From NCBI GenBank assembly GCA_032164245.1, contig JAVMKO010000035.1:496001-560000 (forward strand): 64,000 nt of DNA. The letters run 5' to 3'. Shown here piece by piece: positions 9,601 to 21,600 of this stretch. Position numbers and translations under genes: made by a program. Position 1 is the stretch's first letter. The number at the start of each line of letters is the position of its first letter. Source of the DNA: Sternotherus odoratus (Eukaryota; Chordata; Testudines; Kinosternidae). Below the pieces are notes generated by a model. The model saw only the letters and a program-made list of their open reading frames with translations, was not told the origin of the DNA and ran no database searches.

Positions 9601-12600
9601 CCCCCCGAGCGTCCGTTTGCCTCTTTGGCTTTCTGGAACGCTTGCCTCCGCTCCTTAATTTTCACACGGCACTGCTGGGCGTCCCTGTTATGGCCCCTTT
9701 CCAGCATGGCCTTGGAGACCCTGGCAAACGAGTTGGCATTCCGTTTGTTGTTGCGGAGTTCCAACATCACGGATTCCTCTCCCCAGATAGCGATGAGATC
9801 CAACACCTCATTGTTGGACCATGCTGGAGCTCTTTTCCTCTGGCTGGTCTCCTGTGCTGCTGAGCTCTGCATGGTGTCTTGTGATGCTGAGGTCTGCATG
9901 GCGGCTTGTGCTGCTGATTTCTCTGAATGGCGACTGAGCTGTGCAGGTGAGCTGGCCATGTTGACCAAACAGGAAATGCTATTCAAATGTTCCCGGGTCT
10001 TTTCATGTCTACCTGGCTAGAGCAGCGAGTTGAGAGTGCTGTCCAGAGCGGTCGCAGTGAGGCAGTCCAGAGCGATCAGAGTGGAGCATTGTGGGACAGC
10101 CTCTGGAAGCCAATAACGTCCCATTTGTCCTCACTAGTCCACAGTCGATCCAGAGAGGTCGATTTCAGCGCTACTCCTCTCGTTAGGGAGGAGTACAGAA
10201 GTCGATTTTGAGGGCCCTTTAAATCGATGCAGATGGCGTCCGTGTGAGGACGGGTACAGGTTTATGTCGAATTAACGTCGCTAAAGTCGACGTTAAGCTG
10301 TAGTGGGGACCAGCCCTTAGTCCAAGCCCAGAAGTCTGCACAGCAGCCGGAAACAGCCCTGCAGCCTGAGCCTTGTGCCAGCCGCAGGTTTTTCATTGCT
10401 TTGTCGCCATACCTTAAAATCTTCTGTGCTTGACATACATGGAACTGTTAGTATTGTCATCTGCTCTCTGGAGGCATAATTGAAAATGGCATGATTATAT
10501 TGTGTTATTTTGACAAAATATGCAGGATTTAACAGAATTTTTATTTTTTTGGTAAGAGGGTTTACAGGAAGTCTTTCCCCAACCCATGCATTCTTTATTA
10601 ATTGATTTTAAAAAAACAGGGAGATAACTCGTAAGGTATCCCAGATGGGGTGAGGGAGGGGGAAGCACTGGGTGGAGTGGGGGAGGAGGGAAGTACAAGG
10701 CCACACTACAATTCAAAATTTATCAAATGCCAGCCTTCTGTTGCCTGGGCAATCCTTCGGGGTGGAGTGGCTGGGTGTTTGTTGTCACAGTAATTGGGTG
10801 GACTCAAGGTTACATTCTGTGGTCATGAACTATACACACATTCTGTGAATTCAATTCCTATCCTTGGCATTTTTTAGGCCAGTAGATCTCAACTTTTCCA
10901 GATTACTGTACCCCTTCCAGGAGTCTGATTTGTCTTGCATACCCCCGTTTCACCTCACTTAAAAACTGCTTGCTTACAAAATCAGACATAATACCAAAAT
11001 GTCACAGCACACTATTACTGAAAAATTGCTTAATTTCTCATTTTTACTATACAATTATAAATCAATTGGAATATAACTATTGTAGTTACATTTCAGTGTA
11101 CGGTATATAGAGTAGTATAAACAAGTCACTGTATGAAATTGTAGTTTTGTACTGAGTTTGCTAGTGCTTCGTATGTAGCCTGTTGTAAAATTAGGCAACT
11201 ATTTGGATGCGTTAACGTATTGACCTGGAGCAACAGTCAGGAGGAAGCAGTGGGGATGGAGTGGGCCTATTGAGGCACTTGGGAGTCCTGAGGTAGAGGC
11301 CTCTGCAGAGAGGAGACTGGCTTCTCCTTGTTCCAGCTGCTAAATCGCATTACAAATATTACATATTTTCCTAGTGTAACTTCAGTGATGATGGGACTGT
11401 TCTGCCATCATGAGGTGGGGCAAGAACCGTAGGTGCAGGATCCTGAGCAAGGTCCTGATTCCCTTTCTAGTACAGCTTTGCAGTCTTTTGAGAAGAGAGG
11501 AACTCACTCTGCCTCTGAGGCCTATGGCCTAGAGTTACACTGTGTAATGCATCAGATTTGGACTGCGTATTGGGCCACTGATGCTCTAGTCCAGCGGTTC
11601 TCAAACTTGTTGAGACCCCGACCCCTTTTTGTGCTCTGGCGGCTCGGCGCGACCCCTCCGCCGAAAAGCCGCCGAATTAAAAAAAACCCAAAAAACGCGC
11701 GCCCGCGCCCCGGCCCCCAGTCCCCGCTGCCGCGAGTTGTGGCGGCAGGAGCTCGCAACCCCCCGGGGAGCGCTCGGCGACCCCCCCGGGGGGTCGCAAC
11801 CCCCAGTTTGAGAAACCTGGCTCTAGTCTGATCTCCCGTAAGATGTTGGTGAGTCCCCGTGACTGGTATGGTGGAAGGGGCTACTGCATCTGTGGGTACA
11901 GCAGAAGTATGTAGTCTGTCAGTGCACTAGTCCTTGGGCATTGAGAAAACTCCTTGGGATGGACTAACTTGGTTTCTAAAGGAGGAACAGGCCTGAGCTG
12001 CCCTGTTTAGATCCAGCTGTTTCCTTATGGCTAACGAGACATCAGCAGACTGAATGTGAGTGAGCAGTCCTTCTCCTTGTTCCCTGTTCAGATTCAGGGC
12101 ACTAATGACAGCAGTACTGTCAGTAAATGCTCCACCGCTACACTTGGCTACATCCAGGATGGCTTCCTACAGTACTTCGTTACCAAGAGATGCAGACGAG
12201 CACCGCTGATTCATTGGTGAGGAACGGGCTTTGGTTTGATTTGTTCTTGCTATCCTTTGGGAGGGACTACTGTTACTTAGTGGGAGGTGGGATTGCTGTG
12301 CTTGGTTTTCTTTTGTAGGTAGAGCTTCCATTGTTCTGTACTGTCAGTAAATCATAGCCTGGCCTTCAGTCTTGGTCATTCTTTTTCTTAATAATGGAAA
12401 TGCACTGTCATGATTGCGCTGAAAGCTATACTCCATGTTAAGAGGTAATTTTTCAGTGTTCTAAGATCCATGTGCACAGTGAGATTGTCCTAAACATTAC
12501 TGGGCAATAACAGGGCAGAAGTATACTTAGGGTGCAATGATAGTGTCATTTGTTAATGGAGTTCCTGAAATATAAGCTGCCCCTAAAGATGGGTTTTAAC

Positions 12601-15600
12601 ATTTTCAGATGGTGTAACAGAGTTCCACTCACTGCAGGTGCACCTCCTTATGGTTCGATTTGGAAATTACCCCTTGCATCCATTTCACATCCCTTTCTAT
12701 TGGTTGCTTGTGCTGCGTTCTCTCTCCCTCTCTCCCTTTTTTTGTGACTCATCCCTTTGGCCAAGTCACTGTATAGTCCTCCAGTTCTGAGGTAACTAAG
12801 TCCCATTGGACAAGCTGTCCTTATACTTTTTCAGGCAATCTTCTGTTCCAGCTCCAGTTTATTTGCCACTTTTGCAGTGGCTGGTAGGGGAACCTGGGCC
12901 CATTTGCTACTGTGGATCTAGCCCAGGGACCCTGTAACTAGCAACCTAGGTCTGCTAAGTCTCAGACCCTGTTGCTGTTTCCCTGGGCTCTTTCCTGCTC
13001 CACCTCTTCATCTCCTTGCATATCTGTGGGTTTATCACTGGAGCTTCTGCTCCTCTCTGTGCCTACTTCACCTTCTGAAACACTTGTCAGATTTCCTAGT
13101 CCAGGGCTTAGCCTGTCTCTGGATTTACTCCTTGACCAACTGTCTTTTCCTCTAGTGAGTGACTGCAGAAGTCATCCCTGCCACCCCCTCCTCTCACTTC
13201 CTGGCTTTATACTCCTATCCCGTGTGACAAATTACTGCCACTATACTGATGGGTCCTGCGCTTTCTCTTCTTGTGGGGAATTTAGGGAGCCTATTTCTTC
13301 CCCCTGAACAGGGTATTAACTGCCCCACTAGTATCCTAGAGGGAGGAAGTGGAGAGGGAGGGACCCGGGCCCGCCTTCTACTCCGGGTCCCAGCCCAGGG
13401 GCCCTGAGGATAGCGGTAAACCACTTGGATTAGCTATTCCTTCCCCTGGGCTACTTCCCTCTCCTACCCTTCAGCTTGTGGGGGCTTCCTGCCCTCTCTC
13501 TGCACAAGCCAGGTGTTCCTTTACTTAGGGTCTGGGTCTTTCTTAGCTCACCGCAGCACTCCTCCAAACTGCTCTCCGCTCCAACACCTCCAAACTCCTT
13601 CCAAACTCCCACCCCTGTCTGCCTGAGGCAGGGGTTTTTATTAAGGTCCTAATTGACAACAGGTGCTCCAATTAACCTGCTGCCTGCTTCCCTAGTCTAC
13701 AGGGAGCCACGCCCTAATGAACCTTGAGTTAATATATCTCCCCTCAAGCACTCTGCCACAGCTCCCTGACCCTCCTCTATCACACCCTTTTGTGATTTAC
13801 TCATTTGAATCCATAGGGAACAGACACTGCTCCTTAAATCAAAGGATGAAGAGTTCAGATCTTCCTTGAGGGAGATTTGTGTGCTATGCATGTTAGTGCT
13901 CTGTCTGTCTTTTTTGCCTGGTGTAGTAGAGGCTTATGTGGGGAGAGTCTAGCTGTCATGGTGAAAATGACACCAGAGAGGATGGCACAGGAGTCCTGGT
14001 CAGGATGTATCAGTTCTGTGCCAGAAGAGGCCCATTGGTTTCCAGCATTAGGCACAGTGGACGGGATCTGTGCTGGGAGTTGGGAATAGGCATGCTTGGA
14101 GTAGAAGATGGGGGAGGAGAACACCAGTGGTAATGAATGGGCTATTTCACTTCAGAGGACATACTTCGCTCAGCTACCAGCACTGCCCTCCTCCTGGACC
14201 CTCCATGTCCTCAAGAGGCCTGGAGTGGCCTTGGGAAGGAAGGACAGTGGTAGCTGCCAGGCTGTGAGATGCACATTTACCAACTGGAGATGGCAAATGG
14301 GAAAGGAAGCAAGCTTTGGACTGCCTATTCCACTTCAGGGGCTAGTAACGGGAATGGGCTATGTGTGCTCTTCTGCGGCACAGGGGAATCACAGAGGTGT
14401 GAAGCGGAGGAGGAGGGAATGAGGCCTTATGGGAAAGGAATGGGTTCTGTAGGATGGGAGTGAGGTTCCCACCAGAAGGGGGAGTGTGGCATTTTTGAGT
14501 GAAAGGGGAAATCTGGATACAACAGTTGGATTTTATTTCCTAGGGGTTACTATGTCCGGGCCCGAGCTGTGGATCATTGTGTGCAAAAGTTTCTGCTACA
14601 GAGTCAAGGCCACCCCAGGAGACAGGTGAATTCTCTGGGGGAGGGGTGCAGGGGCTGAGCTCCCATTGTGAGCCTGGGGAGACCTCCTTGGTGTCTGTGG
14701 TCTGCGTTAGTGTAGCACAGGGGTCGACAACCTTTCAGAAGTGGTGTGCCGAGTCTTCATTTATTCACTTTAAGTTAAGGTTTCGCATGCCAGTAATACA
14801 TTTAAATGTTTTTAGAAGGTCTCTTCCAATAAGTCTATACTATATAACTAAACTATTGTTCGTTTATAGTAAAGTAAATGTTTAAGAAGCTTCATTTAAA
14901 ATTTGCTTTTTAATTTAAATTTGAGCCCCCCAGATCGGTGGCCAAGACACAGGCAGTGTGAGTGCCACTGAAAATCAGCTCGTGTACCGCCTTCGGCACA
15001 CATGCCATAGGTTGCCTGCCCCTGGTGTAGCATATCCCCTGTGATCCCTTCCCAGGAAGGCACAGAGGGGTATATAAGACTGGCATCATTAGGTGCCCAC
15101 CTTTGTTCTTTGAGCCTGGGCAAAGGAGACAAAGTCCTTGGGAGGGGGACACTGTACATGTTCCTACTACTGGGGCTTTGTGACGCCAGGCTAATGGCCC
15201 ATGGATGTTGACACCTACATACTCTGGTGCTTTGTGCCTGGCAAATACCCAGGCAGCTGCTGGAGTTAATGTTAACATTTCTCTCACTCTGCCCCCTCCC
15301 CCCCCCCCCCACAGATCCTTTCTTTAGGTGCTGGCTTTGACTCCCTGTATTTCCGCCTCAAGGCTGTGGGACTTCTGAGTTGCACTGTGGTGTATGAGGT
15401 AGATTTCCCAAGTGTGACAAGCCGGAAAGCTGCTCTGATCAACGGTACGAAGGACCTGGCCATGGTCGTGGGAGGAGTTGGAGGGAGAGAATCAGGTATG
15501 ACATTTCTGGCTGCAGCAGGCTAGCTATAATGCAACCTACCGGTCCACAGAGCTTGCACAGCGGATCCTGGGAATATACTGGTTGTAAGTTTCATGGGCT

Positions 15601-18600
15601 TTTGCAGATCATTTTTGACATTGTCCCTCTGTGGCCTATTAATGATGGGAGTCTGTGGCATGGATTTTCCCAGTTTCCTGCCCAGCATTCTCTCTAATTT
15701 TTCCCACACGTCTGGAATTAATTTTATGTACACTAACATGGAGGTGATGTGTGACACACAACCTCCATATTGGTGCACATAACAAAATTCATGTGGCGGA
15801 GGAGGGGCCAAGGGGTTCGGAGTGTGGGAGGGGGCTCAGGGCTGTGGCAGAGGGTTGTGGTGCGGGGGAATGAAGACTCCGGCTCTGAGAATGAGGGGCT
15901 CAGGGCTGGGGCAAAAGATTGGGTGGGAAGGTGTGGTGTCTGTGGTGGGGCCAGGGATGAGGGGCTTGGGGTGCATGCTGCCCTGGGGCTACAGTGGGGA
16001 GAGGACTCCCCCCACTTCTCTCCCCCCACAGCAGCAGCTGGGCTGGGTGGGGGAAAGGTGTCTTCCCCCCCCCCCCCCCCGATGCAGCAGGTCCAGGGCA
16101 GGGCAGGTCTGGGGCAGGGGGAGGGGTGCCTCTCCCCGCCACATCCCTGAGTGCCTGCGCAGCGCTTAATAGGCTGCTGTGCAGCTTAGCTTCTGCCCCT
16201 GCATGCTGTCAGTGGTGGTGGGGACACTGTTGAGAGTGGGGTGTCTCTCGTGTGGGTGTTCCTGTCACTCCTGCTGCTGCCAGCATATCAGCAAGGGCTC
16301 AGTGTTGTAATGAGAATGTCTTGATTGTTTTCCCCCAGGATCCGTGAGCTTTGCTGTGGAGGATTATAAATTGCTGGGAGTGGATTTATCTGAGCTCTCT
16401 AAGCTGGAGCAAGCCCTAAAGGAGGCAGGCCTGGACCCCGAGGTTCCCACCATGCTTTTAGCAGAAGTGGTGCTCACTTACATGGAGATCAGCAGGTTGG
16501 TTGGCTCACTCCCTTCCCTGTTATCTAGGTGGGTGCAGTGAGGACAGTGTTGGTATGTGGAGAGGGTCTGAGAGCCGGAATCTGACCCTGGAGCCTGTAT
16601 CTAGAGCCTTCTGGCTGTTCCCTGGGTGAGCTGTGGAAGCCTCTGGCAGCTACTTAGTTTAGAGCTGCCATAGGGTGAATCCCTTCATTGAGTGGGTAAT
16701 GTGCAGAACTGCATCTCCAATGGGATGGCGCTGGAGCCTGGCAGCTCCTGGAGCCCTCTGGGCAACTGGGGGAGGGCTTTTGCAGCTCAGCACACTTCCC
16801 TCCAAACAGAACCACCTGCAGTGGCACCTTCTGTGGATCCTGGTGTATGAGGAAGGCCACAGCCTTCTCAGTTTCTCTCCTCTGCCTGTGGCTGTGATAG
16901 GTCGGATGCTTTGATCCAGTGGGCAGCTCAGCACTTCCCCTGTGCACAGTTTGTGCTCTATGAGCAGATGCACCCGGAGGACCCCTTTGGCCGCATCATG
17001 CAGCAGCACTTCAGCCGGCTGAACTCGGTGCTGCACGCCCTGGCCCAGTATCCCAATTGTGAGGCGCAGAGGAGACGCTTTCTCCAGCGGGTAGGTGGTT
17101 ATAGTCCCAGAGCAGCTGTGAGCTCTGAGCCATCTGGGAAAGAGCAGAACTTCAGAAGGCAGGGACGATCCCACTGGGCTTTGGTGTGGGTGGATAAGAG
17201 GCACTACCCCCTCCAGTAGCCCTTGTCTGACAGCTCTCTTCATGCAGGAGCTAGTACACTGCTCAGTGTGGTGAATCTGCATCCCTTGGAGGATCCCGCA
17301 AGTTCAGACCTATTAGCTGGGGTGCCATGAGTATTGACTCTGAGCTAGTCACAGCAGCATGCTCATGATGGGGCATCTGATGCCGTGTGAATCCTGCAGC
17401 TAGGGGGTGTGTCCATGTTCAGGCCAGCCAGTTGTGTGGGAATCTGGCCAGCGCTGCCAGCTGGAATATGTTTTACAGTTGGAAGCAGGTTGTGAGTCTG
17501 TCACTGGGGGAGTGGAGCGAGTTGTGGCTCTGTCCCTGAGGGAATGTGGGTCTCTGTTTTAGGGATGGTCCGAGTGCAGTGTCATTGATATGAATGAGTT
17601 CTACGCTGGCTTTATCCCCGAAGATGAGCGACGGAGAGTCCAGGCTTTGGAGCCCTTTGATGAATATGAAGTAACTTTACTGCCTTTCTTTCTTATGCCA
17701 GGGGCCAGGCTCTAAGGGAGTGTGCCCCTATAGCTTCCCTTTTGGTCATGGGGCTGGCTGCACAGGTGCTGCTGGGGATATAGGTGTTACTAGGTGGACA
17801 GAAGAGGCCCTGGGGATCTAAGACCCAGTTAACAGGGAACCGGCATGGAAGCTGACCATGAAGCTGGGGCAGGCAGCAGACGTTCTGGCCTTTCCATATG
17901 TTTCAGTGACTGCCTGCCTCCTGCTCCCACAGCTGGCTGCACATGGGCAGAGTCAGAACCAGTTCCCCAAACTTCCCAGAGTCAGTGCAGGCCCCGGTGC
18001 TGCAGTTTACTTCCTGAGTGGGCCTTTGCCCTAGCTTCAGTCTCCAAGTGGGCTCAATACCAGACCGAAGGCCAAGTGCCTAGATGACAGCAGTGTGGTC
18101 CTTGCACCAAAGACAGGGAAAAGGAGCTTTCCTGGTTCATTGTTGGCTACTTTGGTATCCTCTTTAACAGGTTAACCTTATCTCTATCTGCTGTGGGCTT
18201 GCAGCTCTTCCCCCTATATCCCTCACCCCATCACCACCACTGCTGCAAATATCTGAGTTTCTCTCTTGTGGCTTGCTGCAGGAATGGCACCTGAAATGTT
18301 CACATTACTTTATCCTGGCTGCATCAAAGGGGGATGAACTTGCCTGGACTCCTCTATTCTCCAAGATGCCAGGTAAATGTAAACTGACTGTAACTGTCAC
18401 AGGCCTCTGAAAAGATCCAGGGGGATAGCCTTTCTCCAGAAAGAGCACAGGAGAGTATGCCATCTGAGCAGACCCCTCCAGCCTTCCTGCTAATGATGAC
18501 TTTGCAATCTGTAGCTGTCAGAAATATAGAGAGAAGGGTAGCATAAAATCCCACCTTGGCAGCTGTACTAAATCGCTTTAAATGTAAACAGTTAAGAAGC

Positions 18601-21600
18601 TCAGATAACCCAGTTGGCACCTGACCAGAAGGACCAATGAGGAAAGAAGATGCTTTCAAATCTGGGTGGTGGAGGGGAGGATTTGTTTGTGGCTCTCTTT
18701 GTTTGTTCCCTCTCGGGATGGAGGGAGAGGCCAAACGGGTACATCTCCTGAAAACATACCTAGAATGAGCCATCTAAAAGCACAGAAATTGTGAGTAGGG
18801 CAAGGAAATGCGTTAAGTTATCTTTTGTTTTATCTTGTGAATTTTCCTATGCTACAAAGGTAGTTTTATTCCTGTTTTTGTAACTGAAGCGGAGTCTGGA
18901 GGGAAGTCCTCTGTATTTTAAGTCTTTTGATTACCCTTTAAAATTACGTTCCATCCTGATTTTGAAGGTCTGATTCTTTTACTTTTTTCTGTTATAATGA
19001 AGTTCTTCTTCTAAGAACCTGATTGATTTTTAGTGTCCTGAAGATAAAGGGTCTGGTCTGAACTCAATTAATTTTTTTAAGTACATCAGAAGCAGGAAGC
19101 CTGCTGAACAACCAGGGGGTCCATTGGACGATTGAGGTGCTGAAGGAGCACTCAAGGACGATAAGGCCATTGCGGAGAAACAAAATGAATTCTTTGCATC
19201 GGTCTTCATGACTGAGAATGTGAGGGAGATTCCCAAACCTGAGACCTACTTTTTAGGTGACATATCTGAGGACCTGTCACTGAGGTGATCTCAGCAATTA
19301 CAGGCCTGTAAGCCTGACTTCAGTACTGGGCAAACTGTTTGAAACTATAATAAAGAACAATATTGTCAGACATATACAAGAAAATAATTTGTTGAGGAAG
19401 AGTCAACATGGTTTTAGTAAAGGGAAATCATGCCTTGCCAATCTACTAGAATTATTTGATGGGGTCAACAAACATGTGGGCCAAGGGGATCAAGTGAATA
19501 TAGTGTACTTAGATTTTCAGAAAGCCATTGACAAGGTCCCTCACCAAAGGCTCTTTCATGCAAAGTAAGCTGCCACAGGATAAGAGGGAAGGTGGTCTCA
19601 TCGATTGGTAACTGGTTAAAAGATAGGAAACAAAGGATAGGTATAAATGGTCAGAATGGAGAGCGGTAAATAGTGGTGTCCCCCACATGTCTGTACTGGG
19701 CCCAGTCCTATTCAATGTATTCATTAATGATCTGGAAAAAGGGGTAAACACTGAGGTGCCAAAATTTGCACATAATACAAAATGACTAAAGATAGTTAAA
19801 CCCCACACCGACTGCGAAGGGCTACAAAAAGATCTCTCAAAACTGAGTGACTGGAAAACAAAAGGGCAGATGAAATTTAATGTTGATCAATGTGTATTAC
19901 TTTGCATTTGAAAACATCATCCCAACTATACATATAAAATGATGGGATCTAAATTAGCTGTTACCACTCAAGAAAGAGATCTTGGAGTCATTGTGGATAG
20001 TTCTCCGAAAACATCCACTCCATGTGCAGCGGCAGTCAAAAAAGAGAACAGAATGCTGGGAATAATTTAAAAAGGGATAGATAATAGGGCAGAAAATATC
20101 ATGTTGCCTCTATATAAATCCATGGTACAACAATATATTGAATACGGTGTGCAGGTGTGGTTGCCCCATCTCAAAAAAGATGAATTGGAAAAGGTTCAGA
20201 AAAGGGCAACAAAAATTATTAGGGGTATACAGCAGCTTCCGCATGAGGAGAGATCACTCAGACTGGGACTTTTCAGCTTGGAAAAGAGGCAACTAAGGGG
20301 GGAATATGATACAGGTCTATACTGTTCATGATTTTATAGAGCAGAGGTAGGCAACCTATGGCACGTGTGCTGATTTTCAGTGGCACTCGCAGTGCCTGGG
20401 TCCTGGCCACTAGTCCAGGGGCCTCTGCATTTTAATTTAATTTTAAATAAAGCTTCTTAAACATTTTTAAAACCTTGTTTACTGTGTAAATGGGTGTATG
20501 AGCTTTATCTTGCCTGATGGAAGAAGCAAGCTTTCAAATGCATTTTAACTTGATTTCCCCCAAGGGGCTGGTGGGTATTATGCATTTTGTTGAGGAACGC
20601 TTGAGCATTTGAGACCCCTGATGATGTGATCTGTGAACAAAAAAACATTGTCGGAACATGTCAACTTTAAGAAAAGCAATTTTTTTCTTAGGGCCTGAAT
20701 CTCAGAAACCCCTTCCTCAAAGGGCCCCAAATTTGGATCACTGACTGTACCCTCCACTTTCATGAGGTATATCAAACTTCAAGGTAATCTGATCAACCAT
20801 ACAGATTCTAGAGCAATTAGAACAGTCAAACTCATTGCCACAGGCAGGGCCATCCCTAGGGGGCGGAAATGATGAATCCATCATGTCTGGGACTGACCGT
20901 GCCAGCCAATCACACTGGCCTGGAGAGGTCGCCCCGATTCGCTGTACCCTAGGAACGGCTCTGGCCATAGGATCTCATTGAGACCAAGGACTTTGCAGCA
21001 TTCAGAAAGAGACTGGATAGTCATATGGACAACAAGAATATCCAGTTATATTAGTTAAGGCTAATATAATTTCTCTTCCAAAATTTAAGCCCCGTGCAAT
21101 GTTGAAGCACATCTTGAACTAAAGGATTCAGGAAAAGACCAAAGACAGGGCAGATTATTCCACATTACATATTGCAAGGGTTCTTACATCTTTTTCTGCA
21201 GCATCTGGCTCTGGCTTTTGTCAGTCAGGATATTGAACTAGATGTCCACAGTTCTCACACAGTGTCATGTGGGTCATTCACTGTTGGGGCACCTCCTTTT
21301 GGCTGTCCCCGGGGATTAGCTGCTTTTAGGTCAGATGTCCTCCTCACACTGCATCCGCTTCACTCTCCAGGATGCGTGGTGCTCCCTCTTCATGACTTAG
21401 GTGTCCCGACAGGTCACTTATAGTCCTCCTGCTCTATAGAGCCCACTGGATCAGCTGTCTGCATGCTGTCCCAGACAGTCTTCTGATCCAGTGATAGGTC
21501 CTTTGCCTTTTCCCAGTGGCTGGGAGGGGAACCTGGGCTCACCCATTACTCTGACTTCCAGCCCAGAGACCTTATATCCAATAACTATGGTCTGTTGGCT

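Larger units (their letters stand above)
6021..10316. mobile_element. PIF/Harbinger DNA transposon, about 4.3 kb, near-complete
   Basis: The ends GGGTATGTCTTCACTACAGC and GCTGTAGTGGGGACCAGCCC form imperfect terminal inverted repeats. They are flanked by TTA on both sides (6018-6020 and 10317-10319), the 3-bp target typical of Harbinger. Subterminal GTCGATTT/AAATCGA motifs recur at both ends. Inside lie a plus-strand transposase, a minus-strand two-exon Myb-like gene and possibly a third small gene. The element sits in LCMT2 intron 1. Its complete ends and open transposase suggest a fairly young copy. Confidence 0.93.

Noticed and set aside
16659..17282. Minus-strand 207-codon frame
   Set aside because: Antisense to LCMT2 exon 6 and its introns, so a shadow frame.
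18354..18773. Minus-strand 139-codon frame
   Set aside because: It lies across exon 8 and an LTR-like repeat and has no recognisable domain. Most likely repeat-derived.
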